This document shows positions 20,854 through 33,700 of a stretch of DNA of 64,000 nucleotides, piece after piece (position 1 is the stretch's first letter; the number at the start of each line of letters is the position of its first letter). Location: the NCBI GenBank assembly GCA_000750105.3, contig JPHH03000003.1, positions 1,273,443-1,337,442 on the forward strand, read 5' to 3'. The DNA is from Tolypocladium sp. Sup5 PDA-1 (Eukaryota; Ascomycota; Sordariomycetes; Hypocreales; Ophiocordycipitaceae). The translations under genes were made by a program, and so were the position numbers. Under the pieces are notes generated by a model, which worked only from the letters and a program-made list of their open reading frames with translations, made no database searches and was not told the origin of the DNA.

Positions 20854-23800
20854 ATGAGCACCGCCGCTGAGATTCCATCCGACGGCGCCGAGCTGCGCCA
20901 GCGGCAGGCTCGGGGGCAGTCGCTGCACGCTGTGAATGGAGTCAACTCTGAGCATGCTGCCTCGGAGGGTAACCTGCCTCTCGAGCAGGAGCAGCAGCAG
21001 GAGAGTACGAAGAATAAGAAGACGTTTGGCCGGACGCCAGACGGCACAGGTGCGTCAGCCACTAACGCAATGCAATGGCTTGCATCAGGCATATGCATGT
21101 CCAGCTAACACAGCCCTCGATCTATAGTCTTTGTCGTTCCCACTACCCATGACATGGTATCTCAGCTCCTCGACCCTCGACAGCCCAAGAACCTATCCGA
21201 CGTTGCCGTCCTGGGAATCCTGGCGCTTCACATCCTGCTCGCCTATGGGCTCCCTGCCGGCTGGAAACGACCCGTCTTCGCCCTCATCTTCCTGTGCTGG
21301 AGGGCGGCCTACAACTTCGGCATCGGCGTCCTGCTGCACATTCAGTCTCACCACCGTCGCCTCATCACCTGGGCCCTGCGCTGGAAGCTGTTCGAGGACC
21401 CCAAGACGGGCAAGAACCCGCGACCATGGCTGTACAAGCTGCTCAAGCGCGAGCTCGAAGCCAAGATTCCCGAGGACTACGAGTTCGAAAGGGCACCCGT
21501 CGAGTACAACACGTGGCTGGTCTTCCGGAGGGTCGTGGACTTGATCCTGATGTGTGATTTCGTGTCATATTGCCTCTTCGCCGTCGTCTGCGGCCACACC
21601 CCCAGCGGCGAGGGCAGCCTCATGAGCATCGCCCGCTGGTCGCTCGGCCTCGCCCTCGTCGGGTTCAACCTGTGGGTCAAGCTGGACGCCCACCGGGTCG
21701 TCAAGGACTTTGCGTGGTACTGGGGTGACTTCTTCTATCTCGTCGACCAGGACTTGACGTTTGACGGCGTGTTTGAGATGGCGCCGCACCCCATGTACTC
21801 GATTGGCTACGCTGGCTACTACGGCATCTCGATGATGGCCGCCAGCTACGAGGTGCTCTTCATCTCCATAGTCGCCCACCTCGCTCAGTTCGCCTTCCTC
21901 GTGACTGTGGAGAACCCTCACATCGAAAAGACGTACAACCCTCCGCCGCCGCGGAAGACGGTCCTGGCCCGGAGCCAAAGTGATCCCAGCGTGGTCCTCG
22001 ACTTGCAGGACGACAACTTCTCCGACCGCTCGTCTGCTGCTGCCGCTGGTTTCCCCCCTCAAGAGTCGCCCACGGCGGTGCATAACATGGTGGGCTTCGG
22101 CAACATGGACTTGTTCCGCGTGCCTGACTGCGTCGTCGTCATCCTCCCTCTGTACGTAGCAGTGCTGACGCTCGTGACGCCGTCGACGCCGCTCTGGCAA
22201 GTCGTCTTCGTGGCCCACGCGCTGGCCTGGCGGGTGTGGTACCACCTCGGGCTCGGCATCATCCTCGACCGGCAGTCCAAGACCAAGATGTGGACGCGGC
22301 ACTTTCTCAAGTTTGGCGAGAGCGCCGGCGAGGCGTGGCGGCAGTGGAAAGGCATGCACCACATCAGCATGATCATGTGCAACACGGCCTTTGTCGCCGC
22401 GTGCTGGAAGATGTACTCGCCTCCCGAGGACTGGGGCTATGGGCTGGTGCTCCTCAAGCACGTCATGGGCGCCTCACTCGTGGCGCTGCAGCTGTGGACG
22501 GCGTTTAGCGTCTACGACTCGCTCGGCGAGTTTGGCTGGTTCTGCGGCGACTTCTTCTTCGACCAGGAGGCCAAGCTTACTTACACGTCCATCTATCGCT
22601 TCCTCAACAACCCCGAGAGGATCTTTGGAACGGCGGGTGTCTGGGGCGCCGCTCTCATCACGTGGAGCAGGTCCATCTTCATCATGGCCATCATCACACA
22701 GATCCTGTCTGTCTTCTACCTGTCGTTCATCGAGAGACCGCACATGCAAAAGGTCTACGGCAGAAGTCTGCGACGAGAGGCTGGTCTCACCAAGTTCATC
22801 AAGCGCTCGCTGCCACCGCCCGTCAAGGGCTGGCAGGAGAGCATGGACAAGGTGCTCGACGGGACGACTCACTTTGTCGAAGACTTCCTCGACACGGCAC
22901 GGCCCAAGTTTGCGTCGGGCGTCAAGACGATTGTGCGCGATACCTCGGCTCTCTTCAACATGGCACCGGCTCGGCTCACGATTACGAGGCTTGCGCCAGA
23001 CCTGGCGGGCCTGGATCCCAAGGATTACTCACTGTCGGTTGAGGGCACAGTCTCCGTCTCTGCGTCATCGAGGGACCGAGCCACCGGCAAGGAGAGCTTG
23101 ACGGGTAGGTTTCCAAAGGCTGTAAAGACCATGATCTATGAGTATGGCGCGCCTCTGAAGGTCAAGTGGCGAGCCCCGGCAAACCACAGCAAAAAGGACT
23201 GGATCGGCCTCTACATGGTTACGGACAACCGCTCCAGGGAGGGTACGGAGGTGTCGTCTCTCGGCCGCTGGGCACCGACGAGCGCCGGGAGCTACGATGC
23301 GTTGACGGCCGACAGCAGCATCGTGACGCCAGAGCATGGCCTGCCAAAGACTGACCCTTCTGAGCCTGACATGGTGGAGGGTGAGGTCATCTTCCAGGGG
23401 GATAAGCTGTGGTGGACGCAAGGCGTGTTTGAGTTCCGCTACCACCACGACGGCAACCACAACGTCATGGCCCTTTCGGAGCCGTTTGAGATCCACATCG
23501 GACAGTTCGCCGAAGACGACGTTGATGTGGACGCCAAGGGCATGTACGCTACGGCGGTCGAGTCTGCCATCCTGCCGGTCATCCAGAACTGCCTGGACCG
23601 GGACCCGGATATCGCGCCGAGCACCTTCGACGAGCCGTTTGGCAGCCACGTGGAGCGGGACAGCAAGTACTCCAAGAGGATCGTGTACGCCATCCGCGAG
23701 ATGTTTGGCATCGAGTTTGCGCCGGCCGTGGTGCTCGCGGACCGCAACGTGAGGAAGCTTGCGTGGAGGATCTGCAATGCCAAGGAGGTTCTGGTAAGGC

Positions 23801-23940
23801 CATCCATCCCCTTATCCTCACGACTGTTGCTCGGGCCGAAGCTGACATGGCATCCACATATCTAGGCTCCGTACAGCATGTCTCACTCAAAGGGCACGAC
23901 GACGCCTGCTGCCCTGGACTTTGCGGATGAAAAGGCGTGA
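20854..23940 (+). CDS. CHO2: phosphatidylethanolamine N-methyltransferase
   Basis: Three exons, 20854-21049, 21128-23793 and 23866-23940; 978 aa. Junctions read GRTPDGTVFVVPTTHDMVSQ and NAKEVLAPYSMSHSK, both normal for the family. It is a polytopic ER membrane enzyme with two related methyltransferase domains. Each carries the family pattern around GDFFYLVDQDLTFDGVFEMAPHPMYSIGY (first) and GDFFFDQEAKLTYTSIYRFLNNPERIFG (second). The C-terminal part (about 620-900) is a lumenal/cytosolic beta-rich domain with the FEFRYHHDGNHNVMALSEPFEI segment. Cho2 adds the first methyl group in the PE-to-PC pathway. The start lies in a GCCGCCATGAGC context. No breaks seen. Confidence 0.96.
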
Positions 23941-25147
23941 GTGTGTCGTGTGAGGGTGGGTGGCTTCAAAATGGAGACTGGCGAACGAGGTGTTTTTTTG
24001 ATGGAGGATGTGATGGTTTAAAAGGGGGAGTAAATGGGAAGATACCACTTAGTGACAGAATGCTTAAACACGAGCGAGTGTAGTTTTGGCGAAGTTCATC
24101 GAGCTTTGACGCTGACGGGTGTAGATGGAGATGATGCGCATCCCCGCATCGCACGCAGCTGCCACGATGTGGTCGATGCGGTCGATGCCTGTCGATGCCG
24201 GTCGATGCCGGTCGACGGCGACGACGACCAAGCTCCCTGGGGAATGTGTGATGGCCCCCCGTGGGGGTATCGTGGGGGCTGCGGAGATGGACAGGAAACA
24301 TGCCGTAGCGTCGCGTGCTCCCCCACATAATGCGTCAAGAGTCAAGACTCAGGCCGACGACTTGACAGACAAAAGGACATCTCTGAAGAAGAATGGAAGA
24401 GAGACGAAATGGCCTCAGCAGATGGACACAGCATGATTAACATTCGATTCTAGAACTTGCTGTTCATCCGAAGCGAGGATGTCCCTGTCGCATCGGAAAC
24501 AGCCGCAGTCGCGGGTAGGATGATCCCCAGCGAATGGATCGAACCTCTCATGCACAAACGCCACCCCACCGACCACCGACCACCGGCCGAGCCCGCCCCT
24601 GCGCAGACCCGGCAGTGCCTGTTACTAGCAACGCGGCACAGCTTGGGGGCCGGTTCCTATTCCTGTCGCACAAAAGAGTTCTGTTGGTCTTTACACTGTC
24701 AAGCGATTCGGTGTTGGTTCAGTGTTGGTTTCAGCGAGTTGCACGAGGTTCAAGGACTGGACGGGACCGCGTCTCGGCGCGATGGGTTCTAGCGCCCAGA
24801 CGCCAAGCGACTCGCCTGGGGGCCCTGCGTCGGCATTACTAACGTTACGTTACCCGGCTCTGGGCGGCTGAATCCATGACGGGTTGGGAAGTGCTCGTCA
24901 GGGCGCATGCTGGTGACATCGGACGACTGCTAGATACAATGGGCATTGTCTGGTGCTGGCATGGGTCGTCGGTCCCTTGCCTTTCTTTCACTCACTGCCT
25001 TGTCCTTACATAGGTACCTAGGGTGGGACACGCCCTTGGTTACTGCCATGCTAGGAGACATATATTAGAATGCTCTCATCCTCTTCTCCATTCTCTTTGG
25101 ATGCTTCATCCTCCTCCACATCGCCCGTCCTCGCATCCTCCCCCACG
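23941..25147. other. gene-free stretch
   Basis: About 1.2 kb between CHO2 and the lactonase-like gene. It contains a short GTCGATGC tandem repeat (listed separately). The upstream in-frame ATG at 25070 could extend the next gene. Nothing else recognised. Confidence 0.5.
24172..24219. repeat. short GTCGATGC tandem repeat
   Basis: The octamer GTCGATGC occurs at 24172, 24181, 24191 and 24201, followed by a GTCGACGG variant at 24211, giving a 9-10 nt period over about 48 nt. It lies between genes and carries no open frame of note. Confidence 0.7.
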
Positions 25148-26469
25148 ATGCTCAGCCCAGTATCCGCCAGCGGCCTCGTCTCGTCCCTGCTGTGGACCGG
25201 CGCCCACGCCTCGGCCAGCATGCTCTACGTCTCCTCGTACAGCGGCAAGGTCACGACGCTCGACTTTTCCACCTGCCCGTCGTTGCCTGCCGCAGCCGGA
25301 GTGCTCAAGCTCAAGACCGTGTCGTCGACGGACAGCTGCGCGGGCAGCCCGTCGTGGCTGACGCTGGACCACGGCCTGTCGACGCTCTTCTGCGTGGACG
25401 AGGGCCTGCAGTCGGGCGGCGCCTCGCTGTCGTCGTTTAAGGCGAATGCGGACGGGTCGCTGGCCAAGCTGGACAAGTTGAACACGCCGCCCGGGCCGGT
25501 GAGCGGCGCGCTGTATGGGCCTCGGAACAGCGGTCTGGCCGTTGCTCACTAGTGAGTTCATGCTCACAGCTCCAAGCTCATCCACGGATGAGACTGACAC
25601 ACATATCTCAGCGGCGGCTCTGCCTTTTCAACGTGGGACGTCTCCAACCCGTCCAAGATCACCCCCGTGCAGACAGAAACCTTCAAGTCCACCAAGCCGC
25701 CCGCCGACCCGGACCGGCAGAACGCGCCGCACCCGCACCAGGCCTTGCTCGACCCGACGGGCAAGTTCATCGCCGTGCCGGACCTGGGCACCGACGAGAT
25801 CCGGCTATTCGCCGTGGGTAGCGCGAACCTGACGGTCAAGCCGCTGCCGCCCGTGGCCGTGGCCCCCGGCAGCGGGCCGCGGCACGCTGCCTTCGTGGTC
25901 AAGGGCGGCAACACGTTCATGTACCTCGTCACGGAGCTGGCGAGCACGATTGTCGGGTACCGCGTCACGTATCCCGCGGGGGGCATTAAGCTCGAGGAGC
26001 TGTGGACGATTGGCGCGCACGGCAAGGGCAAGCCGGTGCCCAAGACCGCGTTCGCCTCTGAGATTGTCATTTCGGTGAGTCCCACGGCCATCTCTTGCCG
26101 GGCACGCGTGTATCTAATGCGATGCAGCCCGACCAAAACTTCGCCGTCGTCTCCTCGCGCAACGAAAACAACTTCAGCATCCCCAACTTCGACGTCGGCA
26201 ACAGCACCGCCATCCCCTCGGACCCCATCATCAACTTCGCCATCGACGCCGCCACGGGCGCCCTCAGCGCGATCCAGGAGGTGCCGGCGGGCGGCCGCTT
26301 CCCGCGCCAGTTCTCCATGAACAAGGCCGGCACGCTCGTCGCCGTGGGGCTGCAGAACGACGGGCGCGTGGTGCTCATCAAGCGGGATGCCAAGTCGGGC
26401 AGGCTGGGCGAGTTTGCGGGCTATGCGGAGCTCGCGGGGCAGATAACCTCTGTGATCTTCAACGAGTGA
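25148..26469 (+). CDS. secreted lactonase-family (seven-bladed propeller) protein
   Basis: Three exons, 25148-25551, 25612-26074 and 26128-26469; 402 aa. The start at 25148 gives a signal-peptide-like N-terminus (MLSPVSASGLVSSLLWTGAHASA) before MLYVSSYSGKVTTLDF. An in-frame ATG at 25070 would add 26 Ser-rich residues and bury the signal, so it is less likely. Family features of the 6-phosphogluconolactonase/carboxymuconate-cyclase-like group are APHPHQALLDPTGKFIAVPDLGTDEIRLF, GSGPRHAAF, YLVTELASTIVGY and PEFFVVS-like VVSSRNENNF, ending GRFPRQFSMNKAGTLVAVGLQNDGRVV. The fold is predicted to be a beta-propeller. The substrate is unknown, and fungal members with signal peptides act outside the cell. 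Confidence 0.87.
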
Positions 26470-27507
26470 TGTTAACGAGTGATGATGGAAACTTGGACGG
26501 GGTGGATAGATGTATATAGTTTCAAAGGAGTTGCTCCGAGTCGTTTCAACTTTCAAGCATATACACGGACCCCAACCCTAGCTCCGGCTGAGGAATCGTG
26601 GCGCCGCCTCCGCCCCCGGATTGCCAGTGAGCGGGCAGCCCAGAACCCCCCGCAGAATTCCATCGTCGGCCTGGACTCTGGACTGTTGTGGTTTCGAGCA
26701 TGGATGGTGATTCTGGTCGGGGCGTGCGGCTGAGTCGCCGTGGCCGTCGGCCCGTCCGTGCATCACCGTCTCGCCGCAGGATATAATCAGATTCAGCCCC
26801 AGCTGCGGAAGCAGGCACGGCAATTGGCGTTCTGGAACAATTATTCTCGATTAACACCCCCCCGCTCCGCTGGCCGTCTCTCGGTATCGACAACCTGACC
26901 TCGTGCGTCGTAACTCGTAACCAGCAGGCCAATGACTCTCTAGCGCAGGGAGGCGTAGCGTGGACACCACGAGACGACCCTGGTCCATCGGGGCTGCACC
27001 TGCACATCTGCACCTCGACAAATCCAATAAAGCCAGACTCCATCCCATGCCTCACCGGGCTCTGTCGCTATCAGATTCAGGAGCATCCCGCGGGCTCAAC
27101 CAAGGTATCGCTGGCCTTGCTCGTGTGGCCTCTGACTGCGAGTAACTCGGGGCTGCAGCCTGCACCTAGGCAGGCAGTGGACACCTCACAGGCTCACAGG
27201 CTCACACTGCGCGACGACCGCTGAGTCGCTGACGGCGAGGTCCTCGGCTGAACTCCGACATCAGACGCAACCTCTCAGCTCATCCTTCGATCTCACTCAG
27301 CAACGCCGTCGTTTGCCCCCGACATGTCGGTGCTGGCTCCATGAGCTCGCGCTGTTCAGAGTCGCACAGCATCAAGCTGCTCGTCGCTCGCGATACGATA
27401 CTCGAGTCTCGGCGCAACGCTGAAGCACGCCTCGACGGCTGGCCGCAAACCGCCTTTGATTAATTCCGCGGAGCACACATCACCGTTGGCCCCTTCCGCC
27501 CGTGCTC
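26470..27507. other. gene-free stretch
   Basis: About 1 kb between the lactonase-like gene and the Zn2Cys6 regulator. No gene, repeat or RNA recognised. Confidence 0.5.
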
Positions 27508-29592
27508 ATGCCACTCTCGAATGGATCCAAAACCGCCGGCATGAAGGCCCCGTCCAGCCAGCGCACGTCCAGCTCCGCCCGCGATGCCGCTGCCGGCGCT
27601 GCTCTGCGAGCGAGCCTCCTCTCGCAGTCCTCCGAGGCGGGCTCCAGCGGCCCATCGCAAGCCTCCGGCGATGACGGCTTCCTGAATCCGCTCAAGAGGA
27701 GGCTCATCGACCCCGGCATCGATTATCCCCGCCGGAGAGCCACCATTGCTGTACTATCTGCCCCGCCGTCCCCAAGCGTCCAGGGTTGCGTACTGACCAA
27801 GCCTGCAGTGTGAGGTCTGCCGATCGAGAAAGTCTCGGTGCGATGGGACGAAACCAAAGTGCAAGCTCTGCACCGAGCTCGGTGCCGAGTGCGTCTATCG
27901 CGAGCCGGGCGTCAAGCTGGACGCCGGCGACAAGCTCATCCTCGAGCAGCTCAACCGCATCGAGGGCCTCCTCCAGATGAACATGAGCAGCCACGCCGGC
28001 GGCATCGGCGCTAACCAGAACTCGCCCTCGTTGAGCAACGGCACGGGCCTCAGCGGCGACAACGCCCTGTTGGCGGGCTCGTCCAACAACATCATCAACG
28101 TGATACCAAACGGCGGCTTCGGTACCTGGACCAGCGGTCCAACCGGGACCAATATCTCGACCATGCCAAAGTGCCACACCAACGCCACCATGCATCTGCT
28201 GCACTGGCCGCTTATCCGCGACCTGGTGTCTCGGCCGTACGATCCGCAGATCTTGCTCCAGCTGGAGATGGCCCGCGAACCCCTGCATTCCCTAACGAAA
28301 ACGCCATGCGTGGATCTATCCAATACGCAAGCCTATATAGAGGCGTACTTTGAGAGGGTCAACGTGTGGTATGCGTGCGTTAACCCATATACATGGAGGA
28401 GCCAGTACCGCACCGCCCTGTCCAACGGCTTCCGAGAGGGCCCAGAAAGCTGCATCGTGCTGCTCGTGCTGGCCCTCGGCGAGGCAAGCCTGCGTGGCAG
28501 TATCTCGAGGATCGTGCCTCACGAGGATCCGCCAGGCCTGCAGTACTTTACCGCAGCCTGGTCCCTCCTCCCCGGCATGATGACGACGAACAACGTCCTC
28601 GCAGCGCAATGCCACCTCCTCGCAGCCGCCTACCTATTCTACCTCGTCCGGCCCCTAGAAGCGTGGAACCTGCTCTGCACGACGAGCACGAAGCTACAGC
28701 TGCTCCTCATGGCGCCGAACCGGGTCCCCGCGCAGCAGCGAGAGCTCGTGGAGCGCATCTACTGGAACGCGCTGCTCTTCGAGAGCGACCTGCTGGCTGA
28801 GCTGGACCTGCCGCACTCCGGGGTAGTGCAGTTTGAGGAAAACGTGGGACTGCCGGGGGGCTTCGAGGGCGAGGAGCACGAGCAGCACGTTGGGCGCGAT
28901 GAGCTGTGGTACTTCTTGGCTGAGATTGCGCTGCGGCGGCTGCTGAACCGGGTCAGCCAGCTCATCTACTCGAAGGATTCCATGTCCTCGACGACCAGCC
29001 TGGAGCCGGTGGTCGCGGAGCTCGACTACCAGCTCACGCAGTGGTACGAGAGTCTGCCGCTGCCGCTGCAGTTTCCCTTTACTCGGACGGTGCTGCAAGA
29101 TCCGGTTCAGGCCGTTCTCCGCTTGCGCTTCTATGCGTGCCGGACTATCATATATCGGCCGTATATCCTCGCAGTATTGGAGAATGAGCAGGCCGTGCTG
29201 GATACGTCGGTGCGCGAGTGCTGCCATAAGTGTCTGGAAGCATCCATCCGGCAGCTTGAGCATGTAGCCGAGCAGTAAGTCGCACTTCCCGCCGACCGTA
29301 TTCCTACTCTGTGGCACTAACACGACACAGTCACGCGGGCCACATGCCCTACATCTGGCAAGGCGCCTTATCGATGGTATCACAGACGCTGCTGATAATG
29401 GGCGCCTCTATGTCGCCGTCGCTGCTGAGCATCCTCCTCACGCTGGTGCCGCATCGCGATGCGCTAGACGAGATCATCAACGAGGTCATCCTGGAGGTCG
29501 AACGCTACGCCGCCTTGGCCCCGAGCCTGAACCTCGCGGCTGAGATTGTCAAGGAAGCAGAGGTCAGGAGGCAGGTGTATCTCGCCAGCTGA
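27508..29592 (+). CDS. Zn2Cys6 fungal-type transcription factor
   Basis: Three exons, 27508-27750, 27809-29274 and 29331-29592; 656 aa. The first intron falls directly before the zinc cluster, so the join reads RRRATIACEVCRSRKSRCDG. The binuclear cluster is C-x2-C-x6-C-x6-C-x2-C-x6-C at about residues 82-110, followed by a short coiled linker DKLILEQLNRIEGLLQMN typical of Gal4-type dimerisation. The middle homology region carries the usual YFERVNVWYACVNPYTW and RTIIYRPYILAVLENE-like motifs. The start is the first ATG in frame (27508); codons upstream are GTG. It should be a nuclear regulator, and no target can be named. The neighbouring secreted lactonase gene is a possible but unproven target. 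Confidence 0.88.
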
Positions 29593-30095
29593 GTTGCCTC
29601 GTATGGGAACAGTGTCCAAAGAGGGACAACCTTCACAGCCACGCTGAGAACGGCCAGACGCATCAAGTCGGACCCGAGAAGACGTCAGACCCGACCCGAG
29701 ATCACGGCTGTCGCGTCGATCTGTGTACCAGGACTGTCAACGGTGCTGCGGCAGTCCTGCTCCTACTCCTTCGTCCACCTACCTGTCCACTCGGGCCATT
29801 GTTAGTGACTTAGTGGCGCGCCGGTACCCGATAAAGTCAAGGTTTAGAGGCGCAGAACAAGACATTACGGGCGAAAGGCAAGAAACGAGGCTAATTTCGA
29901 CAAATACTTGAGTCACCAGTATCTTGAAGTTTAACTCGAAATTCGGGGGCCATCTAGCAACACCTCATCCTACAGCAATCTCTCGACAATAGAAACGATA
30001 GTTGCGCATCCTCGCTGTCAGTGTCATATGGAGATCCTAGACAGCGACGCGGGCCGCACAGCCGCCTGCCCCTACTACCCATTTCCGCCGGGAGG
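29593..30095. other. gene-free stretch
   Basis: 3' flanks of the Zn2Cys6 gene and of the 2EXR fragment. Nothing recognisable. Confidence 0.45.
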
Positions 30096-30383
30096 CTACC
30101 CTTCCGTATCGTCGCTGATCCAGACCGAGTCTCTTCCGTCGTCGAGGCGAAACTCGCAGTGTGTCCGTCTGAATACAAAGCGGGCCTCGCGGCAGGCGAG
30201 GCGAATGGCCCACGTCGTTGGTCCGATGGAGCGAAATCCCGTGGCGGTCGTGTACGCGATGACCATCGTGGAGGAGAGAGCGTGCCGCCAGACCTCAATG
30301 CGCAACTCGACAGGCAACTTCCCGAAACCGTGGAAGCTTCGAGGTACGTCCATGATGGCTTGCGGCCCTAACCATGTCTGCAT
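30096..30383 (-). CDS. short 2EXR-domain protein or gene fragment
   Basis: Open frame of 95 aa from ATG at 30383-30381. Residues ~17-35 read FHGFGKLPVELRIEVWRHAL, the 2EXR opening motif (F-x-x-F-x-x-LP-x-E-L-R-x-x-I-W). Then come AIRLACREARFVFRRTHCEF and DDGRDSVWIS, matching the later CRE-R and 'FDPERDTLYI' parts of the family. 2EXR proteins are usually above 200 aa, so this is short. A possible donor (GGGTAGCC) sits at the stop, so more exons may exist downstream, but I could not trace them. Function of the family is unknown. It may be a degenerated copy. Confidence 0.5.
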   Translation of the reverse strand: MQTWLGPQAIMDVPRSFHGFGKLPVELRIEVWRHALSSTMVIAYTTATGFRSIGPTTWAIRLACREARFVFRRTHCEFRLDDGRDSVWISDDTEG

Positions 30384-30791
30384 CGATGGCGGGCGGCGTC
30401 ATGAACGTGTCGAGAAACAGGCGGCGCTGGACTCTGATATAGTCTGCAATCATGCGGCGGCGTCAATGAAGTTTGTTGTTTGCATTCACTGCTTGCCAGA
30501 CCCCCTGTCAGTCTTTGTTCCATAAGGGAAATCACTGACCAACAAGGCTCGCTCTTCATTGAGGGAGCCAGGTTCTCGAGATGCTTCGTTCGCGTTTCAC
30601 TGCACGTGTATGTATGACGATGTTGGCGTAAGGGTGAGTAGCTGCTTGCTCGCCGGTATCTGTGGAGCACTCTGCGACGCATCCAGATGTCTCCTCTCCA
30701 TGGCTCTAGTAAATTGTATTATATTACGCCCTCTAGTGCAGTATCATAAGCATATACCTACCTCCTCGCAGCCTCATCTCGCAGCCTCACC
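30384..30791. other. gene-free stretch
   Basis: Upstream of the 2EXR frame and downstream of the ROG1-like stop. Short open frames only; nothing recognised. Confidence 0.45.
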
Positions 30792-33700
30792 TCACGCCGC
30801 CTTCCCCTCCTCCCCATTCGGACTCTTACTCCTCCCCCTACCCCCCTTTCCCACAATCTTCTCCGCCCAGTTCCACGACGACGGGCTCAGCGGCGCCTGC
30901 TGGCTGCCCTTGCGCTGCGGCTTGTCCTCCTTCGCGTCGGCCCCAGCGTCGACATCGCTCTCGTTCTCGCTGTCCACCCAGTCGCGCTCACTCCAGGTCA
31001 CGGAGTCGGCCCTGTCCGGGTTGCCGATGCGCGGCGTGCCGTGGGAGGCTGACGATAGGTCGCTGTCCAGCGGCTTAGGCAGGTCGGGGACCTCGTCGAG
31101 GGCCTCGCGGGCCTCGCTCTCGTTGCGCGCGTCGGAGGCGCTGGCGCTGGGGGCGTCGAGGCTGCTCGAGGATGAGACAGCCTTGGTCTCGGCGCCGTGC
31201 TCGTCTGGCGGCTGGTTTATGGGAAGAGCACGTTCCCCGAGGTGTTCGTCCTCGGTTCTCATGCGCGCCGTGGCAGAGCCGCTAAAGTGGGCGTCCACCA
31301 TGTGCTTGATGACCGGCCAGCCGTGGGCGTTGACAAACATGCGCCGCACAAAGATGTTGTTGTGCGCGTCGGGCTCCAGCTTGACGAGGACTTTGCGCCA
31401 CGACAGGTCCCGGTGGTAGCCTCGCGCAATCTTTTCCTCCACACGCATGCTGGAACCGTCCACAACTTCTCCGGGATACTTGTCGGGATTGGTGTTGGCA
31501 GTGTCGTCGTAGTCCTTTGTCGAGTTCATGGAATCTTCGTGGTTGATGGACGGATACGGCGACGACGACGCGCTGCTCGCACTCGCGGACTGCTGTGAGC
31601 CAGACGACGCTTTGTTAAAGGTCTTGCGGCGGACCAGGGTGGTCGGCCGTTTCTTCATGGGAGGCGGGGGGATATCAGTTGGGTGATAGACTCGATCGTG
31701 GAAGATTGCCCGTGGCCGTCTTGTAGGGTCAATGATGTAATCCACGGCGGGCATGCTTGGGTTGAGGAGATCGCCGGCCGACTCGAAGAACGTCGTCTTT
31801 GGCGGTGCCATGAGGCTCTCTGGGTCTTCCTCTAGCTCATTACCAGTGGTCGCCTTGAAGGGTTTGTTAGACCCTTCTGAGGTAACAGGGCTGGCTGCGC
31901 CAGGCGGCGCTTGGTCGAGGGGCATTGTCTGACCCCTGCGCAGAATCATCTTCTGTTTCTGCGATATAGGCTGTTCTTTAGGTGGCTCGTTGCTCCTGAA
32001 CAGGTTAAAGAAGCCGGCCAGCGGGCCAGCAGCGCTGTTGGGCTCGCTCGCGTTTGGCGGAGGTGCGTCGTCGTCATTGTACGGCGTGGGTATGGACCGG
32101 AGGCTGGCCCTGTCATCCTCAAGCATGGCATCATTCGACGGCTGGGGAACCTGGCGCATGGCCTCTCGTGGCGTGGTTGCTCCCGAGTCGGAGTGCTGCT
32201 CGTCGTTGGGCAGCGACTTTTGTCGCGTGCTGACCATGTTTGTGCCCGTCAGTTCCGCCCATCCAAACCCGACGACTGTCTCGACGAGTCCAGCGTCTCT
32301 TCGCGCCTTGTCGACACGCCCCAAGCCCTGCCAATCCAGGAAGAGCAGGCAGCTTGTGCGGAGCGGGACGATGCCGTCGTTGACGACGTTGGAGTAGACG
32401 GTCCTGTTTCTGAACTTCTTCAACGCCGTGTGTGCCGGTCCTGTGGGCAGAATCCTCAACAAGGGTTTCGACTCTGGTTGTGTCTCCCCGTATACCTTCT
32501 TGTGCGCCGACTCGCCGAGGTTGCTGACGAGTGCTCCCCAGCCGCTTCGCGCAATGGTCGGCGCTCTCCACGTCAATCCCAGGTCTTGGCCCGTCCTCCC
32601 CACGAGGCCAAAGTCTAGTGCGAATTTGACGTACAGTGGATTCTCGTTGCTGAGTCCCAAAAAGGGAGACGCCAGCGTGATGAAGTTGATGGGCTTGATG
32701 AGGTCGAAGAACTGGGGCGAGTGCTTCTGGATGTACGCGACTGCATAAGTCTGTACCAGTCCTCCGAGAGAGTGCGCAACGAAACTGATGCTGGTGACCT
32801 TGTACGGCCGCTCGTGCCTTTCGCGCCGTGATCTGTCCAAGTCTACCTGAATCGTGCTGTGCTTGTGCGCCTCTTTCAAAGCAGGATCTAGGTGGTGGTG
32901 ATGCTCTCCCTGGATGCCTTCGGCAAAACCATCGCCGGAGCCTTTAAAGATGGGGAGAAAGGGTTGGTCCGGGTAGGTCATGGAGAGCACATATCTCGCC
33001 AGCCTCTTGCCGAGATACTTGATGCCCTTTTCCGTCTTGGTGGCGTTTCCCGAGTATCCTCGCACCATGACCTCCTCCTCGTCGTCATCGGTTTCGTCGT
33101 GTTTCATGTCATTCGACTCGGGGTCCTTTTCATCGGCTTGCTCGGATCCGCCCTCAGAGTCTGACCGTGAGGTGGACGAGCGTCCTCTCGAGTTCCGCTT
33201 CCTCGCCCGCCTCGCTTTTGCATCAATCTTGGCCTGCTTGGCGGCAGCATCGATGCTTTCCTTCATGAAGAGCATGTCGGCTCCGAGGTTGCTGTGCAGT
33301 CCGTGCGTCAAGACAACCAGATGGACCTTCTTTTGTTTCCTAGGCATCTTGTTCTCTTCCGTCTCTCTGTCGCCCGTCTTCACCATGCTTTCGACGGGTA
33401 CATCTGCCCCCTGGCGATGCTGCGCGCGCTCAACGCCGGCATCGTCCCAGCCAGGCAGCCTAGGCGTGTTCCAGAGCGTCGCCGTATCCTCCACCTTGAC
33501 GTGCACCGCCCGCGAGAAGACGCCCTTGGGCTGCGCCGGGTGATGGCCGTCCTTGGCCCCGATGCTCTGCTGGTGGTCGCTAACCTTGCCCGGCTGCGGA
33601 ACGTGGCTCTGATTGCCGACCACGGGCAGAGACTGGCTCAGGTTGAGCGACTTGCGGTCGCGCGCGACGACGACCTCGTAGCCCACGGCGGCCGACGTCG

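Noticed and set aside
25070..25147. Upstream ATG at 25070 as start of the lactonase-like gene
   Set aside because: It would add a Ser-rich stretch before the signal peptide and hide it; the ATG at 25148 gives a normal secreted N-terminus.
30028..30525. 165-codon plus-strand frame
   Set aside because: Lies opposite the 2EXR frame, which has a recognisable motif, and shows no domain itself.
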